A DNA stretch of 64,000 bases, from assembly GCF_000972845.2 (NCBI RefSeq), contig NC_040033.1, positions 4,864,241 through 4,928,240 on the forward strand, written 5' to 3'. Numbering within the stretch: position 1 is the first letter of the stretch; every line of letters begins with the position of its first letter. Origin of the DNA: Larimichthys crocea (lineage: Eukaryota; Chordata; Actinopteri; Sciaenidae). A program made the position numbers and the translations under genes. Below are positions 60,072-64,000 of the stretch, piece after piece. Below the pieces are notes generated by a model that saw nothing but the letters and a program-made list of their open reading frames with translations, was not told the DNA's origin and did not search any database.

Positions 60072-63000
60072 TTCAACAATCAAGGATTATTTGACTATCA
60101 AAATGGTCGTTGCCCTGCTATGCACTCGGTTATCGTATGATCATGATTGTGCAGTAATGTAAATAAATTCAGCATGTCAGAGTTTCAATGTTCAAAGTAG
60201 TTTTTTTTTCCACATAATGGTATATTGTATGGAGCCAACATAAGTATGCAGCATACTTTGAATATGTTAGTAATGCATCACGGAAAAGTTACTATGCCAT
60301 ACATGCTGAGTCACATTTCTACAGAGTTCTGGCTATCCAGCCAAATGTCACCACTCAACAATAATCCGTACTGATGTGGGTTATTGTACAAAACCGTGTG
60401 CATCCTTTATGCATAATGTCCTGTAATAGGAACCGATTACATCAACTTGGTGTGAATTCCTGAAAGTATTGTGAACTGTGACACAGACCTTACATTTGTA
60501 TGTTTTTGGATGATGCATCGAATCTGCAAAAATTTAACAGAAAACAGGAGACATTTAACAGAAAACAGACGAACGGAGGAATTATTTAAGAACCACACGG
60601 CAAGAGAAGAATTCTAGCTGAGACACTTTGTTTGTTCTTGCCTTACATGCAAAACCATTAACTTAAGTTTTATAGCACGCCACTGATTAGAAAAGGCAAG
60701 ACAATGCATGATGTGATGGGAACGTGAGGATGACAGGGTTTGGTTGGGGTTGCTGATAATACAACTACCTAGGTGATTGAAAGACTAGCTGTAAAGTGGT
60801 GTACATATGAACCACCTCACTGAAACCCAATCTGCTCAGCATCCCTTTGTTTATTCTCCTCACACTGCGTTTATCATGTCCCTCGCTGTTGAGACACCCA
60901 CAGTGGGCCAGAGGTGCTGCCCGGGAATCTTACCCTCCATGATAAGAAATATTTTGAACATGAGCAGCAGAAATGCTTCACCTGTCTCTTTCTGCTTTAC
61001 TCTAACACTTTGCGTTTATGTCCTTCATCATCAGTTTAAGTTGGAAATCCAGGATTGAGATACCAATTTCAGTCATCGTCATCCCCCAAATGTTCATATC
61101 ACAGTCTATTATTTTGACCATGAATTTTATTGAATTAAACTCTTGGTGGTTCGTCTTCTGACACATCTCTGAATGTCTTTTGGCAGCACTGCAGTCTGTT
61201 AAAGCCACAAACTGCTTTAGGTTCACAACATGGAAATTCCCTTTAAAAAACTCATAGTCAGTCACGGCACATGTTTCTTTTTGCTCTTTGTGGTTTTTGA
61301 TGTCAGCTGGTGCAGCTCAGCCTTGTTTCTCACAACAAGCAGATACAGAGTGATGACGGTCTGGTATCTCACTGACTCATACCACGAAGATCTCTGACCA
61401 GACTTTACTTAATCGCAGCCACCCACATGCTGAAATCCTTTTGCTTTCACCCCCCTTTGTCTGAGTAACTGTTTTCTTTGCATAGAAACAGTCTGTTGCT
61501 CTTTGTCTCCTGGTCTCTCTTCTCACAAAGAGTGGGATTTCCACTTTGTTTACTTCCAAATACACAAACTACTATGGAGATCTCAGGACATTCACCTAAA
61601 GAGCCTGATGGTGTGGTGTAGAGAATCTTGGAAACCCACAAAATATTGTTTCACTTGAGATTTTTGCAAAAAAAAACAAACATCAATAAAAGAAATGTCC
61701 CCACGTATTTCTAAATTGACGATCATCACTTTTTTTCAGTTGTCACATGGAAACTTTCAGTTTATATACAACTAATTTGCAATGGCCAATAACTTTGAAA
61801 TAAATGTCTTGATTTACATTTGGTGGCTAGTTTATTCCAAGCATGCATGTGACTGTGTTACTGCAGCAAAGACTTCATTCGGTAAGGTCGGTGGCACGTT
61901 CAGAGTATTTTGCATCCCATCTTCAGGTGTGGAAAATACAAAAACACTACATAAGACTAACATGACAAACAGTTGCTAGTTTTGCAGGTAATGTGCATCA
62001 GCTCACTCTACCATCCACTGTGTTTTTAAAGTACAGAGTTAGACAACCCAACACAGACTATTATTTTATCAAAACAGACCTCCATCACTGCCCGGCTCAG
62101 AAATGATGACTAACTGGACACCTGCATCCATTTTCTTCCATCTTGCGGGACAAAGACTTTGAACTAAACCTAACAAATTATTGGTTGAACACACAGTCCT
62201 GGTGCTACAGCGCCTAGGAAGACAAAAACAAAACAGAAAGACAATGAACTCAACCTCCAACACTCCAGCTTTTAATTCAGAGAATGCATAAGTATAAAAC
62301 TGACATGCAGCAGACAAGATATTTACAAGGAGAGAAACCAAACACTTGTCAGACACTTTGAGTTATGAGTGAATATTTCAGCGTTGTTTACTGTAAATCT
62401 CTGTGCTGCACATAAAATGTGATTCTTCTCTTGGATCTCAGACTTCACACCAAAACACTTTTGTATTTTGTAACTGTTTATGATAGAGCAGAAGGATACG
62501 CATGGCATCCACAATAGGGAGTGAAGATTCAATACGTAAAATCCTCTAAATGGATCCAAAAAGGCTGCCCCATCCCCAGCGACTCTCAAGGCGGTTGGTA
62601 AACTTTTTCCCTTTGTATCCTGACTTGATGGACAAGACAAATATCTGATCTTGGGTGACTTTGAATATGAAGAAGGCTCATTAGCACAGACAGCATTGAG
62701 AAGGAATGTCGCCAGACTGACGGCGTTGGTCAGTCTGTGTGAGGGAAGTGAATGAGGACACCTTATCGCCGAGTGCCGCCTCTCTAACAGCATCACTCAC
62801 GGGCTCTATCTGTCTGTGCTGTCAGATAACAAGGTCTGAACACATCTTTATCAGTCCTCCCTCTACCACGCTGGCTCCTGCAGCGAGATGCGTTGGTTGG
62901 CGCAGATTCCATTTGCACCAATGATCTTGAGTCCAGACATGCGGGCAGATGAATCAGTAAAGGCTTCATCTCCCGTGGAGATGTTTCATCATGACTGTGT

Positions 63001-64000
63001 GATGCACTTTAAAACAAGTCCAGGTATCTAACCACAAGTCAATGATTCTTTTTTCTTCAAAGGTCCATTTTAAAAAGTCCAATTTAATGTTGCGTTAAAG
63101 TTTTGTGCCACGCTTGTACGTTGCCAGCATTTCTGTTCCAAGAATAATAGCAATAGGAGCTGAAAGTTGTAGAATTTGGTCATCTCAGGATTACATCTCT
63201 TGCTGACGATGTTGTCCTGTTATGTCATACGACTTTGACTACCACACACAGTTACATGTAGGGGCATTTGGACGAATGTCAACTTCAAATCTGAGGTTTA
63301 GGGTTGAGTTCATGTGCTCTTCGGTCTGCTAATGTGTGACAGGAAAATTTAAGTTTGACGTCAACAGGGGATTGGAGTGGCTGACTGCTGTAGACTGAAC
63401 GTAAAGCTTACTGTTTTCTGATGTCCTGCCCTTACTGTGATCATGACTCTTGGTGGTGACCGAAAGAATGAGATCACTGCATCGGCCAAAATACATTTAG
63501 CGTTCATCTTCGTAGGAACTTTGACATCTAGTAGAACTGAAGCTCCATTGATTTTTCTAAGCGCCGTTCAGAATGTTTTGGTACTGATCAGGCTGCCTCC
63601 TGGATCCCTCCTTGTGAAGGAATTTTTGGACATGTCCAACTGGGAGATCCTGGGAAAGACCCACAACAGACTGGGAAAAATTTCCAATTTGGTCTGGAAT
63701 GCCACAAATCCTCCAATGGAGCTGGACATGCTTGGATAGAGGTAAGCCAGGGCTACCTTATTATCTTGCTGCCTCAATGACTGGAACAGCAGTAAGCATC
63801 AGAGAATGGAGGATGGATTAATGATTTCATTCAAGCATAATACACGTAATATTTGAAACATTTTACTTGGAAGTGGCATTTAATGTTTATAAGTTGACAT
63901 TGTCAATATTGATAGTGGCTTGGATATCAAGGAAAACACATTCCTGTAATGCCAGTGATAAGCTCAGCTTTTTTGTTTGAATATTTACTTTGGTCCGTGA
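60072..64000 (-). repeat. Right arm of a giant inverted repeat (cut by the window edge)
   Basis: Reverse complement of 55635-59681 with scattered substitutions and indels. For example, the left arm has a second AAAATATC unit near 58780-58790 that is absent here, and this arm has an extra GATGC near 60840. It is still matching the left arm at the last base, so its true end is unseen. If it extends further it could carry an inverted copy of the col15a1 promoter and first exons. Confidence 0.88.
63560..63800 (+). mobile_element. Relic resembling a LINE ORF2 C-terminal tail (right arm)
   Basis: Mirror copy of the left-arm relic, read on the plus strand: LIRLPPGSLLVKEF, then a frame change, then GKISNLVWNATNPP. 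A one-base difference from the left arm breaks the CPTGR segment. It is oriented outward from the palindrome centre, like its partner. Confidence 0.4.

Noticed and set aside
56983..62796. Open frames of 80-157 codons inside the palindrome arms as genes
   Set aside because: The frames are broken differently in the two arms and match no family I recognise, so I treat them as chance frames in a repeat.

Overview
The window looks like teleost fish chromosomal DNA. It has short phase-preserving introns with GT-AG borders, CA/TG microsatellites, Tc1-like and hAT-like DNA-transposon relics and a tRNA-derived SINE. Both recognisable protein genes lie on the minus strand, so they read from high to low coordinates.

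The main gene is a type XV collagen (col15a1). I could assemble it exon by exon from a signal peptide at 55.1 kb to the stop codon at 3043. The model has 46 coding exons (45 without one uncertain linker exon), keeps frame throughout and predicts about 1350 residues. Domains in order are: signal peptide (54.9-55.1 kb), thrombospondin-N/laminin-G-like domain (24.2-25.5 kb), acidic Ser/Thr-rich linker (16.1-19.1 kb), interrupted collagen triple helices with Ser-Gly glycosaminoglycan sites (4.8-15.7 kb), trimerisation domain (about 4.1-4.6 kb) and endostatin/restin domain (3.0-3.7 kb). Several signature stretches match mammalian COL15A1 better than COL18A1. A non-collagenous exon of 64 codons (6054-6245) has no counterpart that I recall in mammalian type XV collagen. 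Intron 2 is about 29 kb and holds transposon relics but no gene I could support.

Downstream of col15a1 on the same strand (177-690) lie the first three coding exons of an apolipoprotein D-like lipocalin, which runs off the left edge.

Two large structures need care. First, a block of eight collagen exons is present twice (7132-8782 and 9144-10814). The left copy stops exactly at a run of ten Ns and carries frameshifts and broken splice sites. This looks like an unmerged haplotig overlap rather than a biological exon duplication. Second, from about 55.6 kb to the right edge there is a giant imperfect palindrome: two arms of at least about 4 kb around a 390-bp spacer, beginning a few hundred bases upstream of the col15a1 start codon. 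It may be a real inverted duplication, a foldback-type repeat or a second assembly error. The right arm is still matching where the window ends.
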